From: Parerythrobacter_A sp963761775
GTDB lineage: Bacteria; Pseudomonadota; Alphaproteobacteria; Sphingomonadales; Sphingomonadaceae
DNA length: 64,000 bases
Assembly: GCA_963761775.1 (NCBI GenBank)
Contig: CAVXIF010000011.1
Span: 62,001-126,000, forward strand
Direction of reading: 5' to 3'
The notes below the pieces were generated by a model that was given only the letters and a program-made list of their open reading frames with translations, searched no databases and was not told the DNA's origin. How positions within the stretch are numbered: the first letter of the stretch is position 1; the number at the start of each line of letters is the position of its first letter. The position numbers and the translations under genes are program-made. Below, piece after piece: positions 45,229 through 53,701 of this stretch.

Positions 45229-46377
45229 CTATCCTTGCGTTACGACCTCGTCGGGCTGGGCGCGCAGCGGGCGGGGATCATCGTCGCGTGTATGCCCGTC
45301 GCCTTTGGTTGCGCCGCTTTCGGTCGGCACGATTTCCACCACCACGTCGCCCGCGCGCAGGTTCTGGCATTCCTCTTCCCAGAACCCCAGCGCCTTGCCG
45401 TCGCGATAGACGCGCAGGCCACGGCCGCCGGAATCGAGAGCCGAAATTGCGCAGCCGCATTCGGCATCGGTGACCAGCCGTTCGACCAGCTGCACCCGAC
45501 CGGTGACGGAGGCGAGGTCAGCAAGGTAATCGGCGATATGCGCGCCCTTGGCCGAGCCTGCCAGCAACAGGCCGGTGAACCGCACCGGGTTGATGACGTT
45601 GTTCGCGCCCGCTTGCCGCGCCAGCGATTCGTTGTCGTCGGCACGCACCACCACGCTGATCGGGACATCGGGAGCCAGTGCGCGCACGGTCAGCACGATC
45701 AGGATCGAGGTATCGTCGCGTCCTGCGGATACCAGCACATTGCTGGCCTTGCTGATCCGCACCGCTTCAAGCGTGTTGTCGCGGGTGGAATCGCCAGCCA
45801 GCACATTGCAGCCCAGCCCTTCCGCCGCCAACAGCCGTTCCTCGCTGGGGTCGATTACGACGATATCGCGCGGGTCGGTGCCGCGTTCAATCAGTTCGGC
45901 AACGCTTTCGGAGCCGGATACGCCGTAGCCCAGCACCACGATATGTCCCGAAAGCTGTTCCTGGATACGCTTCATGCGATAGGTCTCCCAGCTGCGCTTG
46001 ATGATGAAATTATAGGCTGTGCCCACGAAGATGAAGAACACCGCAAACCGGATCGGCGTGACGATAACCGCTTCCACCATCCGTGCCCGGTCGCTGATCG
46101 GGGCGATATCGCCAAAGCCGGTGGTGGTGACCGAAATCATGGTGAAATAGATGACGTCTGAAAAGCTGACTTCGCCGTCCAGATTGTCGACCAGCCCTTC
46201 GCGGTCCCACCAGTGGATGGCGACGACAATGGCAAGCAGGAAGATGGCGAGGCCGAGCCGGATACCCAGGTCGCCCCACACCGGCACGCGCACCGCACGG
46301 CGCAGGGGGCGAAAGCCGGTGCCCTTGAGGCGCCGTCTGCCCACGCCATCGCCCACCGGTTTAACGTTGTCTCTCAT
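45229..46377 (-). CDS. Potassium channel with RCK/TrkA-N domain
   Basis: A 382-residue two-helix ion channel subunit. Transmembrane helix IRLGLAIFLLAIVVAIHWW, pore loop with the selectivity filter in SVTTTGFGDI (TTGFGD where TVGYG is most common), and a second helix are followed by a cytoplasmic RCK domain. The nucleotide fold IVVLGYGVSGSESVAELIER is intact, with an RCK-C-like end. Expected to form tetramers that conduct K+ under ligand control. A His/Asp/Arg-rich tail ends the protein. Confidence 0.88.
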   Translation of the reverse strand: MRDNVKPVGDGVGRRRLKGTGFRPLRRAVRVPVWGDLGIRLGLAIFLLAIVVAIHWWDREGLVDNLDGEVSFSDVIYFTMISVTTTGFGDIAPISDRARMVEAVIVTPIRFAVFFIFVGTAYNFIIKRSWETYRMKRIQEQLSGHIVVLGYGVSGSESVAELIERGTDPRDIVVIDPSEERLLAAEGLGCNVLAGDSTRDNTLEAVRISKASNVLVSAGRDDTSILIVLTVRALAPDVPISVVVRADDNESLARQAGANNVINPVRFTGLLLAGSAKGAHIADYLADLASVTGRVQLVERLVTDAECGCAISALDSGGRGLRVYRDGKALGFWEEECQNLRAGDVVVEIVPTESGATKGDGHTRDDDPRPLRAQPDEVVTQG

Positions 46378-46384
46378 TCGAAAG

Positions 46385-47167
46385 TCAGCGTTGCGCCAGT
46401 ATCATAGCGGGGTCAATTGGCGCGTTGTTGCGCAGGATATCGAAATGCAGCTTGGCCCGGTCCGCCGTGCCGTCCGATCCGGCTAGCCCGACCCGTTCTC
46501 CGGCCCGGACCGTTTCGCCCAGTTTCACGGTGATACGCGATAAATGGCCGTAGCGGGTGCGCCAGCCCTTGCCGTGATCCAGCACGACCAGCCGCCCGAA
46601 CTGTCCGCTGTCGCGTTGCGCGTATACCACGCGGCCTATCGCGGACGCGCGCACCATGTCTCCGGTCTTCGCCGCGTAATCCACGCCGCCATGCCCCTTG
46701 CCTTCGGCATAGGAAAACCCGGCCAACACGCGGCCATCGTGCGGCTTGCGGAAATAGGGAATGGTTTCGGTGCGAACGGGGGGCGGGGCGGCATCTGCGC
46801 CTGCCATAACTGCGGGAATGATCAGCGTCTCGCCGGTGCGCACCTTGTAGGGCGCGGGCAGGTTGTTGGCGATGGCGATATTGGTGAAGGGCACGCCATA
46901 GCGTTCGGCAATCGCGCCGATGGTGTCGCCCGCCTTGACCGTATGCGTTTTCTGGCGCGGTATCTGCAAGGTCTGCCCGACGCGTACGGCGTAGGGTTCG
47001 ACCAGCCCGTTGGCCGCTGCAACCACAGCGGCAGGCACGCCTGCGCGATTGGCGATCCCGCCCAGTGTTTCGCCTTCCTCCACGACATGGCTGGTTTCGG
47101 TCGCCGGATTGGCTGCAGCCAACAGCAGGGCGGCGGGCGGCAGGGCGAACAGCGAAAGACGGCGCAT
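46385..47167 (-). CDS. LysM-containing M23-family peptidase (NlpD/EnvC-like)
   Basis: A 260-residue secreted or periplasmic protein: signal sequence (RLSLFALPPAALLLAAANPA), two LysM repeats (HVVEEGETLGGIANRAGVP; HTVKAGDTIGAIAERYGVP) and a C-terminal M23 domain with GKGHGGVDYAAKTGD and TRYGHLSRITVKLG. The zinc ligands HxxxD and the YGHL His are present, so it may be an active peptidoglycan endopeptidase. NlpD-type proteins can instead activate amidases. It is followed by the K+ channel gene and preceded 12 bases away by surE; the surE-M23 order is common in proteobacteria (surE-pcm-nlpD). Confidence 0.87.
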   Translation of the reverse strand: MRRLSLFALPPAALLLAAANPATETSHVVEEGETLGGIANRAGVPAAVVAAANGLVEPYAVRVGQTLQIPRQKTHTVKAGDTIGAIAERYGVPFTNIAIANNLPAPYKVRTGETLIIPAVMAGADAAPPPVRTETIPYFRKPHDGRVLAGFSYAEGKGHGGVDYAAKTGDMVRASAIGRVVYAQRDSGQFGRLVVLDHGKGWRTRYGHLSRITVKLGETVRAGERVGLAGSDGTADRAKLHFDILRNNAPIDPAMILAQR

Positions 47168-47179
47168 GGCAGGTGTCTC

Positions 47180-47950
47180 CTAAGCGAAGCGTTCTGCGAG
47201 TGTGGCGAGCGAGGGGCCGTGCGTCAATTCCGGCTCCAGCGGCGTGACCGCGATATAGCCGTCGGCAATGGCTTCCAGATCGGTGCCGTGATCGGGCGTA
47301 TGCTCGATCTGGTGCAGGCCGAACCAGTAATAGCTCAGGCCACGCGGGTCGCGCCCTTCCACCACGCTGCCGCGCGAGTAATCGTGAAAACCCTGCCGCA
47401 CCACGCGGATGCCCTTCACCGCATCGGCGGCGCGCGGCGGGAAATTGATGTTGACCAGCGTGCGCGGCGCAAAGTCCATTTCGACCAGCGGGGCCAGCAC
47501 CTTGCTACCCCATGCCCGCGCGGCGGCGAACAGGTCCGCCTCGGCTTCCCGCCCCTCGACCGGCACCAGAACCTGGCTCAGCGCGATGGAGCGGATGCCC
47601 GCCAGCGCGCCCTCCATCGCGGCGGACACCGTGCCCGAATAGGTGATGTCGTCGCCCAGATTGGCGCCCCGGTTCACACCCGACAGGATGAGGTCGGGCG
47701 GAGAGCCCTTCAGGATCGTGCGCAGCGCCAGCATCACGCTATCCGTCGGGGTGCCGGTGACGCAATAGCGCCGTTCGCCCAGCTGGCGCAGCCGCACCGG
47801 CTGGTTCAGTGTCAGCGAATGCCCCGCGCCCGACTGCTCTTCTGCCGGGGCGCATATCCAGACATCGTCCGACAGCGCGCGCGCGATTTCTTCCAGCACC
47901 GCGAAGCCGGGGGCATTGATGCCGTCGTCATTGGTCAGCAGGATACGCAT
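47180..47950 (-). CDS. surE: 5'-nucleotidase SurE
   Basis: A 256-residue SurE, a metal-dependent nucleoside monophosphatase. The N-terminal metal motif RILLTNDDGINAPG, the phosphate-contact segment APAEEQSGAGHSLTL, the CVTGTPTDSVMLAL segment and DLILSGVNRGANLGDDITYS are intact. It lies between serS and the LysM/M23 gene on the same strand, giving the order serS-surE-nlpD-like. Confidence 0.97.
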   Translation of the reverse strand: MRILLTNDDGINAPGFAVLEEIARALSDDVWICAPAEEQSGAGHSLTLNQPVRLRQLGERRYCVTGTPTDSVMLALRTILKGSPPDLILSGVNRGANLGDDITYSGTVSAAMEGALAGIRSIALSQVLVPVEGREAEADLFAAARAWGSKVLAPLVEMDFAPRTLVNINFPPRAADAVKGIRVVRQGFHDYSRGSVVEGRDPRGLSYYWFGLHQIEHTPDHGTDLEAIADGYIAVTPLEPELTHGPSLATLAERFA

Positions 47951-47970
47951 TGTCGCTCCGATAATTCAGG

Positions 47971-49254
47971 TCAGGTATTGTGAGGCATCAGCACTGTCAC
48001 GCCGCCCATATAGGTTGCCAATGCTTCGGGCACTCTCACGCTGCCATCGGCCTGCTGGTAATTCTCCATCACGGCGACCAGCGTGCGTCCCACGGCAAGG
48101 CCGGAGCCGTTCAGCGTGTGCGGGAAAGTCGTTGTCTTTTCCCCCTCGCGCTTGAACCGCGCGTTCATCCGCCGCGCCTGGAAATCGCCGGTGTTGGAGC
48201 AGGACGATATCTCGCGATAGGCATTCTGGCCGGGCAGCCAGACTTCCAGATCATAGGTCTTGCGCGCGCCGAACCCCATGTCGCCAGTACACAGCAGCAT
48301 GGTGCGATAGGGCAGTTCCAGCGCCTCCAGAATACCGCTCGCGCACTTCGTCATGCGCTCGTGCTCGGCCTCGCTGTCCTCGGGGCGCACGATGCTGACC
48401 AGCTCGCATTTCTCGAACTGGTGCTGCCGGATGAAGCCGCGCGTATCCTTGCCCGCCGAACCGGCCTCGGACCGGAAGCACTGGGTCAGCGCGGTCAGGC
48501 GGATGGGGAAGGCGGCATCGTCGATAATGCTGTCCTGCACAGAGGCGGTCAGGCTGACTTCGGCGGTCGGGATCAGCCAGCGATCATCGGTGGTCCGGAA
48601 ACTGTCATCGGCAAACTTCGGCAGCTTGTCGGTGCCGTACATCGCCTCGTCCCGCACCAGCACCGGCGGCATGCATTCGGTATAGCCGTTGTCCCGCGTC
48701 TGCCGGTCGATCATGAACTGGCCGAGCGCGCGGTGCAGGCGGGCCATATCGCCGCGCAGGAAGGTGAAGCGTGCGCCGGACAGCTTGGCACCCGTCTCGA
48801 AATCCATGCCCAGCGCGGGGCCGATATCGGCATGTTCGCGCGGTTCGAAATCGAAGATGGGCAGCTCGCCCCAGCGCGCGATCTCGACATTGTCGCTCTC
48901 GTCCGCGCCATCGGGCACATCGTCGGCAGGCAGGTTGGGCAGGCCCGCCAGCATATTCTTCAGCGCCTCGCCTGCATCGCGATCCGCCTGCTCCAGCGCC
49001 GGCATGGTGTCCTTCAAGGTCGCAACCTCGGCTTTCAGAGTATCCGCTTTTGCCGTGTCGCCACCGGCCATCGCCTGACCGATGGCCTTGGACGCGCCAT
49101 TGCGCTTGGCTTGTGCGTCCTGGATGGCGGTGGCGGTCGCCCGCTTGCGCTCGTCCAGCGCCAGAATTTCTGCGGCAATGGGGGCGTGGCCACGGCGAGC
49201 AAGGGCAGTGTCGAAAGCGTCGGGGTCGCTGCGGATCGAACGGATATCGTGCAT
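47971..49254 (-). CDS. serS: Seryl-tRNA synthetase
   Basis: A 427-residue class II aminoacyl-tRNA synthetase that charges tRNA-Ser. It has an N-terminal long antiparallel coiled coil (about 28-105) that grips the tRNA variable arm, then the catalytic core: motif 2 in LTQCFRSEAGSAGKDTRG followed by IRQHQFEKCELV, and motif 3 near the C-terminus in SGLAVGRTLVAVMENYQ. It begins MHDIRSIRSDPDAFDTAL. First gene of the serS-surE-M23 run; the small gene at 49311 reads away from it. Confidence 0.97.
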   Translation of the reverse strand: MHDIRSIRSDPDAFDTALARRGHAPIAAEILALDERKRATATAIQDAQAKRNGASKAIGQAMAGGDTAKADTLKAEVATLKDTMPALEQADRDAGEALKNMLAGLPNLPADDVPDGADESDNVEIARWGELPIFDFEPREHADIGPALGMDFETGAKLSGARFTFLRGDMARLHRALGQFMIDRQTRDNGYTECMPPVLVRDEAMYGTDKLPKFADDSFRTTDDRWLIPTAEVSLTASVQDSIIDDAAFPIRLTALTQCFRSEAGSAGKDTRGFIRQHQFEKCELVSIVRPEDSEAEHERMTKCASGILEALELPYRTMLLCTGDMGFGARKTYDLEVWLPGQNAYREISSCSNTGDFQARRMNARFKREGEKTTTFPHTLNGSGLAVGRTLVAVMENYQQADGSVRVPEALATYMGGVTVLMPHNT

Positions 49255-49310
49255 GGGCCGCGCCTATGCCCGCTTTGCGCGAGTGCCTCAACCGACCTAG
49301 ACGCACCCGC

Positions 49311-49559
49311 ATGGCTGCGCTGGTGCATTTCGTCGGGTTTCGGGACGACCGCTACTGGAATGCGGTGCGGGTTTGGGGTCCGCCCGATTTCATCCATCGT
49401 ACATGGGATGTGTATGCCGCCAACGACGTTGCGACGGGCGATATCGTAATCCTCGCCACCGGCGACGCGGACGCTTTACCGCGCAGCTTCACGATGGCGG
49501 CGCAACGGCGGCGTGAGGAGCGAAACGCGCAGGGAACGGAAGCTCGCATAAGCGATTGA
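49311..49559 (+). CDS. Conserved small protein of unknown function
   Basis: An 82-residue soluble protein beginning MAALVHFVGFRDDRYWNAVR and containing VWGPPDFIHRTWDVYAAND. The aromatic- and His-rich core suggests a real small domain rather than a chance frame, and I believe similar short proteins occur in sphingomonads, but no function is known to me. A longer frame reaching back to 48771 overlaps serS and is not supported. Confidence 0.6.
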   Translation: MAALVHFVGFRDDRYWNAVRVWGPPDFIHRTWDVYAANDVATGDIVILATGDADALPRSFTMAAQRRREERNAQGTEARISD

Positions 49560-49598
49560 TCTTGCAACGTATCGACACTTTAAAAACGGAGTTACATC

Positions 49599-49859
49599 AT
49601 GATCGGCAAGATTATCGCAGCAGTCGCAGGCAACCAGCTTGCAAAAACCACCTCCGGCATCGGCGGCCCCGCAGGTGCTGCCATCGGCGTGGCCACGATG
49701 GCCGTCGCGCGCCGCCTCAGCATTCCTGCCCTGCTGGCCGTCGGCGCAGGCGGATATCTGGTGAAGAAATACATGGACGGGCAACAGAACATGCCCGCCA
49801 AGCCGGTGGAGACCGACACTATCGCCGACGCACCGCAAGCTGGCGCGCCGACGCTGTGA
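49599..49859 (+). CDS. Small Gly/Ala-rich membrane-associated protein
   Basis: An 86-residue protein, MIGKIIAAVAGNQLAKTTSG at the N-terminus and one clear hydrophobic helix, LSIPALLAVGAGGYLVKKYM. The C-terminus is Pro-rich. GGAGTT precedes the ATG by 6 bases. Its TGA shares a base with the ATG of the SOUL gene (TGATG), so the two are coupled. Function unknown. Confidence 0.65.
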   Translation: MIGKIIAAVAGNQLAKTTSGIGGPAGAAIGVATMAVARRLSIPALLAVGAGGYLVKKYMDGQQNMPAKPVETDTIADAPQAGAPTL

Positions 49860-50515
49860 TGGGCTGGAAAACTGGCATCGGCATACTGGTCGCTGCCGCA
49901 ACCATCGGCACGGTGGCATATGCCCAAAGCGCACGCGGGCAGGACGATGAAGAACCTGCGTTCACGCTTGTCTCGTCTAAAAACGGCGTGGAGATCCGCG
50001 ACTATGCGCCGATGATTGTCGCTGAAACTCAGGTCAGCGGCGATGGCGGGCGGGCGCGCAACGCCGGCTTCCGCATCCTCGCCGATTATATTTTCGGCAA
50101 CAATGCGCCGGGCGACAAGATCGCCATGACATCTCCGGTGACGCAGCGGGACAACACGCAAGGTTCCGCCCGAGATGGCGAGAAGATCGCGATGACATCG
50201 CCGGTAGCGCAGCAGGAAGCAGTCGAGGGCTCGCTGGTCACTTTCGTGATGCCCGCAAAATACACGATGGAAACACTACCTGCGCCTCGCAATGACCGGA
50301 TTACCCTGCGCGAGATCCCGGCAAAGCGCGTTGCCGCAATACGGTTCAGTGGACGGGCCGACGCCAGCGACCTTGCCAAGCAGGAAGCCAAGCTGCGCGC
50401 TTTCCTGACCGAGAACGGCATGACGCCGATATCGTCGGCATCCTATGCTTTTTACGATGCGCCGTGGGTGCCCGCACCGATGCGCCGCAACGAGGTCATG
50501 TTCGACCTCGAATAG
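49859..50515 (+). CDS. SOUL-family heme-binding-like protein
   Basis: A 218-residue protein with an N-terminal signal or anchor (TGIGILVAAATIGTVAYAQS) and a SOUL/HBP domain. VSSKNGVEIRDYAPMIVAET, RILADYIFGNNAPGDKIAMT, SPVTQ and FVMPAKYTMETLPAPR are family hallmarks, as is YDAPWVPAPMRRNEVMF at the end. SOUL proteins bind heme or porphyrins in some organisms; no heme ligand can be assigned here. Co-translated with the small membrane protein before it. Confidence 0.88.
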   Translation: MGWKTGIGILVAAATIGTVAYAQSARGQDDEEPAFTLVSSKNGVEIRDYAPMIVAETQVSGDGGRARNAGFRILADYIFGNNAPGDKIAMTSPVTQRDNTQGSARDGEKIAMTSPVAQQEAVEGSLVTFVMPAKYTMETLPAPRNDRITLREIPAKRVAAIRFSGRADASDLAKQEAKLRAFLTENGMTPISSASYAFYDAPWVPAPMRRNEVMFDLE

Positions 50516-50534
50516 AACGGTTCGCGTTTGAACA

Positions 50535-50609
50535 TGGTGGGCGCGGCAAGGATTGAACTTGCGACCCCACCCGTGTGAAGGGTGTGCTCTACCACTGAGC
50601 TACGCGCCC
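50535..50609 (-). tRNA. tRNA-Val (anticodon CAC)
   Basis: The minus strand folds as a full cloverleaf: acceptor GGGCGCG / CGCGCCC, D arm GCTCAGTGGTAGAGC, anticodon stem CACCC / GGGTG with loop TTCACAC (anticodon CAC, reads GTG Val), T arm GCAAG-TTCAATC-CTTGC, and an encoded CCA end. Length with CCA is 75 bases. Confidence 0.95.
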
Positions 50610-50679
50610 GCCTGTCGGCAGGGGCGCGCCACTGCCATGCGCGGCGTGTTCTGGCAAGAGCCGTGTTGAACGCGCGGCG

Positions 50680-52566
50680 TCAGTTGCGCAGATAATCGAC
50701 CAGTTGCGCGAAGGCCGTCTTTTCGTTTGCCGACGCGGTTTTCGCGTTCGGCTGGACGGGGCAGGCGAGGCAATAGGCCTGCGCGCCCCGCACGGTCATC
50801 AGCATGCCCAGATCGCGCTGTGCTTGCGCGAACAACGCCCGCTGCTGCGTGGCGACCATTGCGAAGATATCTCCACCGGCGCGCGCCGGTTGCGCCTTCG
50901 CTTCCAGCAGGCTGGCCAGGAGCGTGTCGTATTCACCCGGTGCGGAGCCGAGATAGGCGGCATGCCAATCGTCATCGTCCAGACCGGCTTCCTTCGCCGC
51001 CCAGGCAATCGCGTCATCCAGCCCGCCAAACTGGTCTACCAGGCCAAGCTGGCGCGCCGCGCCGCCATCCCAGACCCGGCCTTGGCCCAGCTCGTCGACC
51101 TTGGCTTTCGTCAGCTTGCGCGATTGTGCCACGCGGGTCAGGAACTGGTCATAGCCGTTCTCCACCGATGCCTGCAGGATAGCGTCGATTTCGGGCGTGA
51201 AGCCACCGATGAGGTCCGGCTGTCCCGATAGCGGCGTGGTTCGCACGCCATCCGCACCGACGCCCCATTCCGCCGCCGCGCGTTCGAATGTCGGGATGAC
51301 AGCGAAAATGCCGATCGAGCCGGTGATGGTTTCCGGTTCGGCGAAAATGCGATCGGCAGGCGTTGCGATCCAGTATCCACCACTCGCCGCAACATTGGCC
51401 ATCGACACCGCGATGGGAATGTCGTTCGCCTTGTGCCGCAAAATGGCTTCGCGAATTTCTTCCGAGGCCAGCACCGAGCCTCCGGGCGAGTCTACGCGTA
51501 CGACCAGCGCCTTGAAATCATCTTCCAAGGCGGCATCCAGCAATTCCGCGATACGCTCTCCGCCCGCCGTGCCAGGACCGGCATCGCCGTCCACGATCTC
51601 GCCAGCGATGGTCACGACGCCGATGGCGGAGCCGGTCGTCTCTGCGATATTGTCGGCCAGCCACGGATCGAGGTCGGTCGCGGCATAGGCGCCGGGCAGC
51701 TCGTTCCATTCGTCTGCGCCCGCCACTTCCGCAACGCGGTCACCGAATTCGGCAAGACTGCCCAGCTTGTCCACCAGCCCGGCGGCGAGAGCCGCCTGCG
51801 CAAGATCACCTTGCGAGCGTTCGATCCAATCGACCGGATTTTCCGTAATCGTCGCGATCTGCGCCTTGGGTCGTGCCTTGGCGACATGCGCCTGCCATTG
51901 GGACCACAGCGCGCCATACAGCGCTTCGGCATTTTCGCGCGCTTCGGTGGACATGGAATTGCGGGAGAACGGCTCGACTGCCGATTTGTATGTGCCCACC
52001 TTGTAGATACGCGCATTGATGTCGAGGTTTTCCAGCAGCTCGCCATAATACAGGTTGGAGCCGCCCGGTCCCGCAACGAAAGCGCCGCCCTGTGGATTGA
52101 CCCAAACTTCGGTGGCGTGGGACGCCAGCATCATGCCATCATCGCCATAAGCGATGGCATAGCTGAAAACGGGTTTGTCGGCGGACTTCACGCGATCCAG
52201 CGCCTCGCCGATTTCCTGCAAATGCACTTGCCCGCCGCCGAGCAGGCCGGACAGGTCGAGCACCACCGAATTGATGCGATCGTCTTCTGCCGCCGCATCC
52301 AGCGCCCGCACCAGCTCGCGGGCTTCGAATTCGCCAATAGGGTCGCTGCCGCTAAACAGGGCGGCGATGGGATCGATGATCGAGGCTTCTTCGACGATGA
52401 CGCCATCGAGTTCCAGCAATAGCGCACCGCTGGAGCGAACTTGAGCGGGGCCGGGGCGGGCGGTCAGGACGGCGAACAGCAGGCCGAAAAACAGCAGCAG
52501 GAAGAGCAGGCTCAACCCGTCCTTGATGCCGACCAGCAATTTCCAAACCTTGCCTGCGAATGCCAT
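50680..52566 (-). CDS. sppA: Signal peptide peptidase SppA, 67 kDa type
   Basis: A 628-residue membrane-bound serine protease that digests cleaved signal peptides. An N-terminal membrane anchor (DGLSLLFLLLFFGLLFAVLT) is followed by two tandem ClpP-like domains. The general-base Lys is expected in IYKVGTYKSAVEPF of the first, and the nucleophile Ser in VDSPGGSVLASEE of the second. The duplicated long form matches E. coli SppA. Ends QLVDYLRN, 70 bases from the tRNA-Val gene. Confidence 0.95.
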   Translation of the reverse strand: MAFAGKVWKLLVGIKDGLSLLFLLLFFGLLFAVLTARPGPAQVRSSGALLLELDGVIVEEASIIDPIAALFSGSDPIGEFEARELVRALDAAAEDDRINSVVLDLSGLLGGGQVHLQEIGEALDRVKSADKPVFSYAIAYGDDGMMLASHATEVWVNPQGGAFVAGPGGSNLYYGELLENLDINARIYKVGTYKSAVEPFSRNSMSTEARENAEALYGALWSQWQAHVAKARPKAQIATITENPVDWIERSQGDLAQAALAAGLVDKLGSLAEFGDRVAEVAGADEWNELPGAYAATDLDPWLADNIAETTGSAIGVVTIAGEIVDGDAGPGTAGGERIAELLDAALEDDFKALVVRVDSPGGSVLASEEIREAILRHKANDIPIAVSMANVAASGGYWIATPADRIFAEPETITGSIGIFAVIPTFERAAAEWGVGADGVRTTPLSGQPDLIGGFTPEIDAILQASVENGYDQFLTRVAQSRKLTKAKVDELGQGRVWDGGAARQLGLVDQFGGLDDAIAWAAKEAGLDDDDWHAAYLGSAPGEYDTLLASLLEAKAQPARAGGDIFAMVATQQRALFAQAQRDLGMLMTVRGAQAYCLACPVQPNAKTASANEKTAFAQLVDYLRN

Positions 52567-52681
52567 GCCGTTTCCTTATTGCGTCGCGCGCGTTTCGAGG
52601 CATAGCTAGGGCGCGCATGGCGCACATGCCAGCCGAAACCGCTTGAGCGGGCGATGGTGCTCGATTAACGCCCCGTCTTTA

Positions 52682-53701
52682 ATGACATCGCCGCCATCCA
52701 TACGCGACAACGGGCGCTTCCCGCCGGGGCGACTGGCCTATCCGCATCGCGACCTGCTGGGCATCGCGCAGCTGGAACGGCACGAGATCCTGTATCTGCT
52801 GGCCGAGGCGGAACAATGGGTCGCGCTGAACCGGCAATCCGCCAAACATGCCGATGCGCTGGCGGGCCTGACCATCATCAATGCCTTTTTCGAGGCAAGC
52901 ACCCGCACGCTGCTGAGTTTCGAGATTGCGGGCAAGCGGTTGGGCGCTGATGTGGTCAACATGCACGCCGCTCAGTCTTCGGTGAAGAAGGGCGAGACGC
53001 TGATCGACACCGCGATCACGCTGAATGCGATGCGCGCCGATGCCATCGTTATCCGGCACGGGTCGAGCGGGGCGGTGGCACTGATCGCGGACAAGGTGGA
53101 CTGCCCCGTCCTGAACGCAGGCGACGGCAGTCACGAACACCCTACGCAGGCGTTGCTCGATGCGCTCGCCTTGCGGCAGGCGCTGGACGAGCGCGGAGAG
53201 GGGAGCGAGGACTTTACCGGGCTGAAGATTACGATCTGCGGCGACATCCTGCACAGCCGCGTTGCGCGGTCCAATATCCTGTGCCTGACCGCGCTGGGCG
53301 CGAGCGTGCGCGTCTGCGCGCCGCCCGCGCTGATGCCCGCCGGGGTGGAGGCGATGGGTGCGGAGCCGTTCACCGATTTCGACGCGGCGCTGGACGGCGC
53401 GGATGTGGCGATGATGCTGCGCCTGCAATCGGAACGGATGCAGGGCCAGTTCATTCCCTCGGCGCGCGAATATCACCGGTTTTACGGGCTGACGCGCGCG
53501 CGGCTGGACAGTTGTGCGCCCGATGCGCTGGTGATGCATCCCGGCCCGATGAACCGGGGGGTGGAGATCGATAGCGATGTGGCCGATTTGCTCGACCGCT
53601 CGATCATCACACGGCAAGTGGAGATGGGCGTGGCGCTGCGCATGGCCTGCCTCGACGTACTGACACGCAGCGCGCGCGGCATCGAAGGGTGGGTGGCATG
53701 A
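52682..53701 (+). CDS. pyrB: Aspartate carbamoyltransferase catalytic chain PyrB
   Basis: A 339-residue ATCase that joins carbamoyl phosphate and aspartate in pyrimidine synthesis. The carbamoyl-phosphate site FFEASTRTLLSFEIAGKRLG, the HPTQALLDALAL segment and the aspartate-domain VMHPGPMNRGVEI are intact. The chosen ATG gives MTSPPSIRDNGRF; a 13-residue upstream extension is possible but unlikely. It overlaps the following pyrC' gene by 4 bases (ATGA), the arrangement in which the two products form one complex in Pseudomonas. No pyrI gene is adjacent. Confidence 0.96.
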   Translation: MTSPPSIRDNGRFPPGRLAYPHRDLLGIAQLERHEILYLLAEAEQWVALNRQSAKHADALAGLTIINAFFEASTRTLLSFEIAGKRLGADVVNMHAAQSSVKKGETLIDTAITLNAMRADAIVIRHGSSGAVALIADKVDCPVLNAGDGSHEHPTQALLDALALRQALDERGEGSEDFTGLKITICGDILHSRVARSNILCLTALGASVRVCAPPALMPAGVEAMGAEPFTDFDAALDGADVAMMLRLQSERMQGQFIPSAREYHRFYGLTRARLDSCAPDALVMHPGPMNRGVEIDSDVADLLDRSIITRQVEMGVALRMACLDVLTRSARGIEGWVA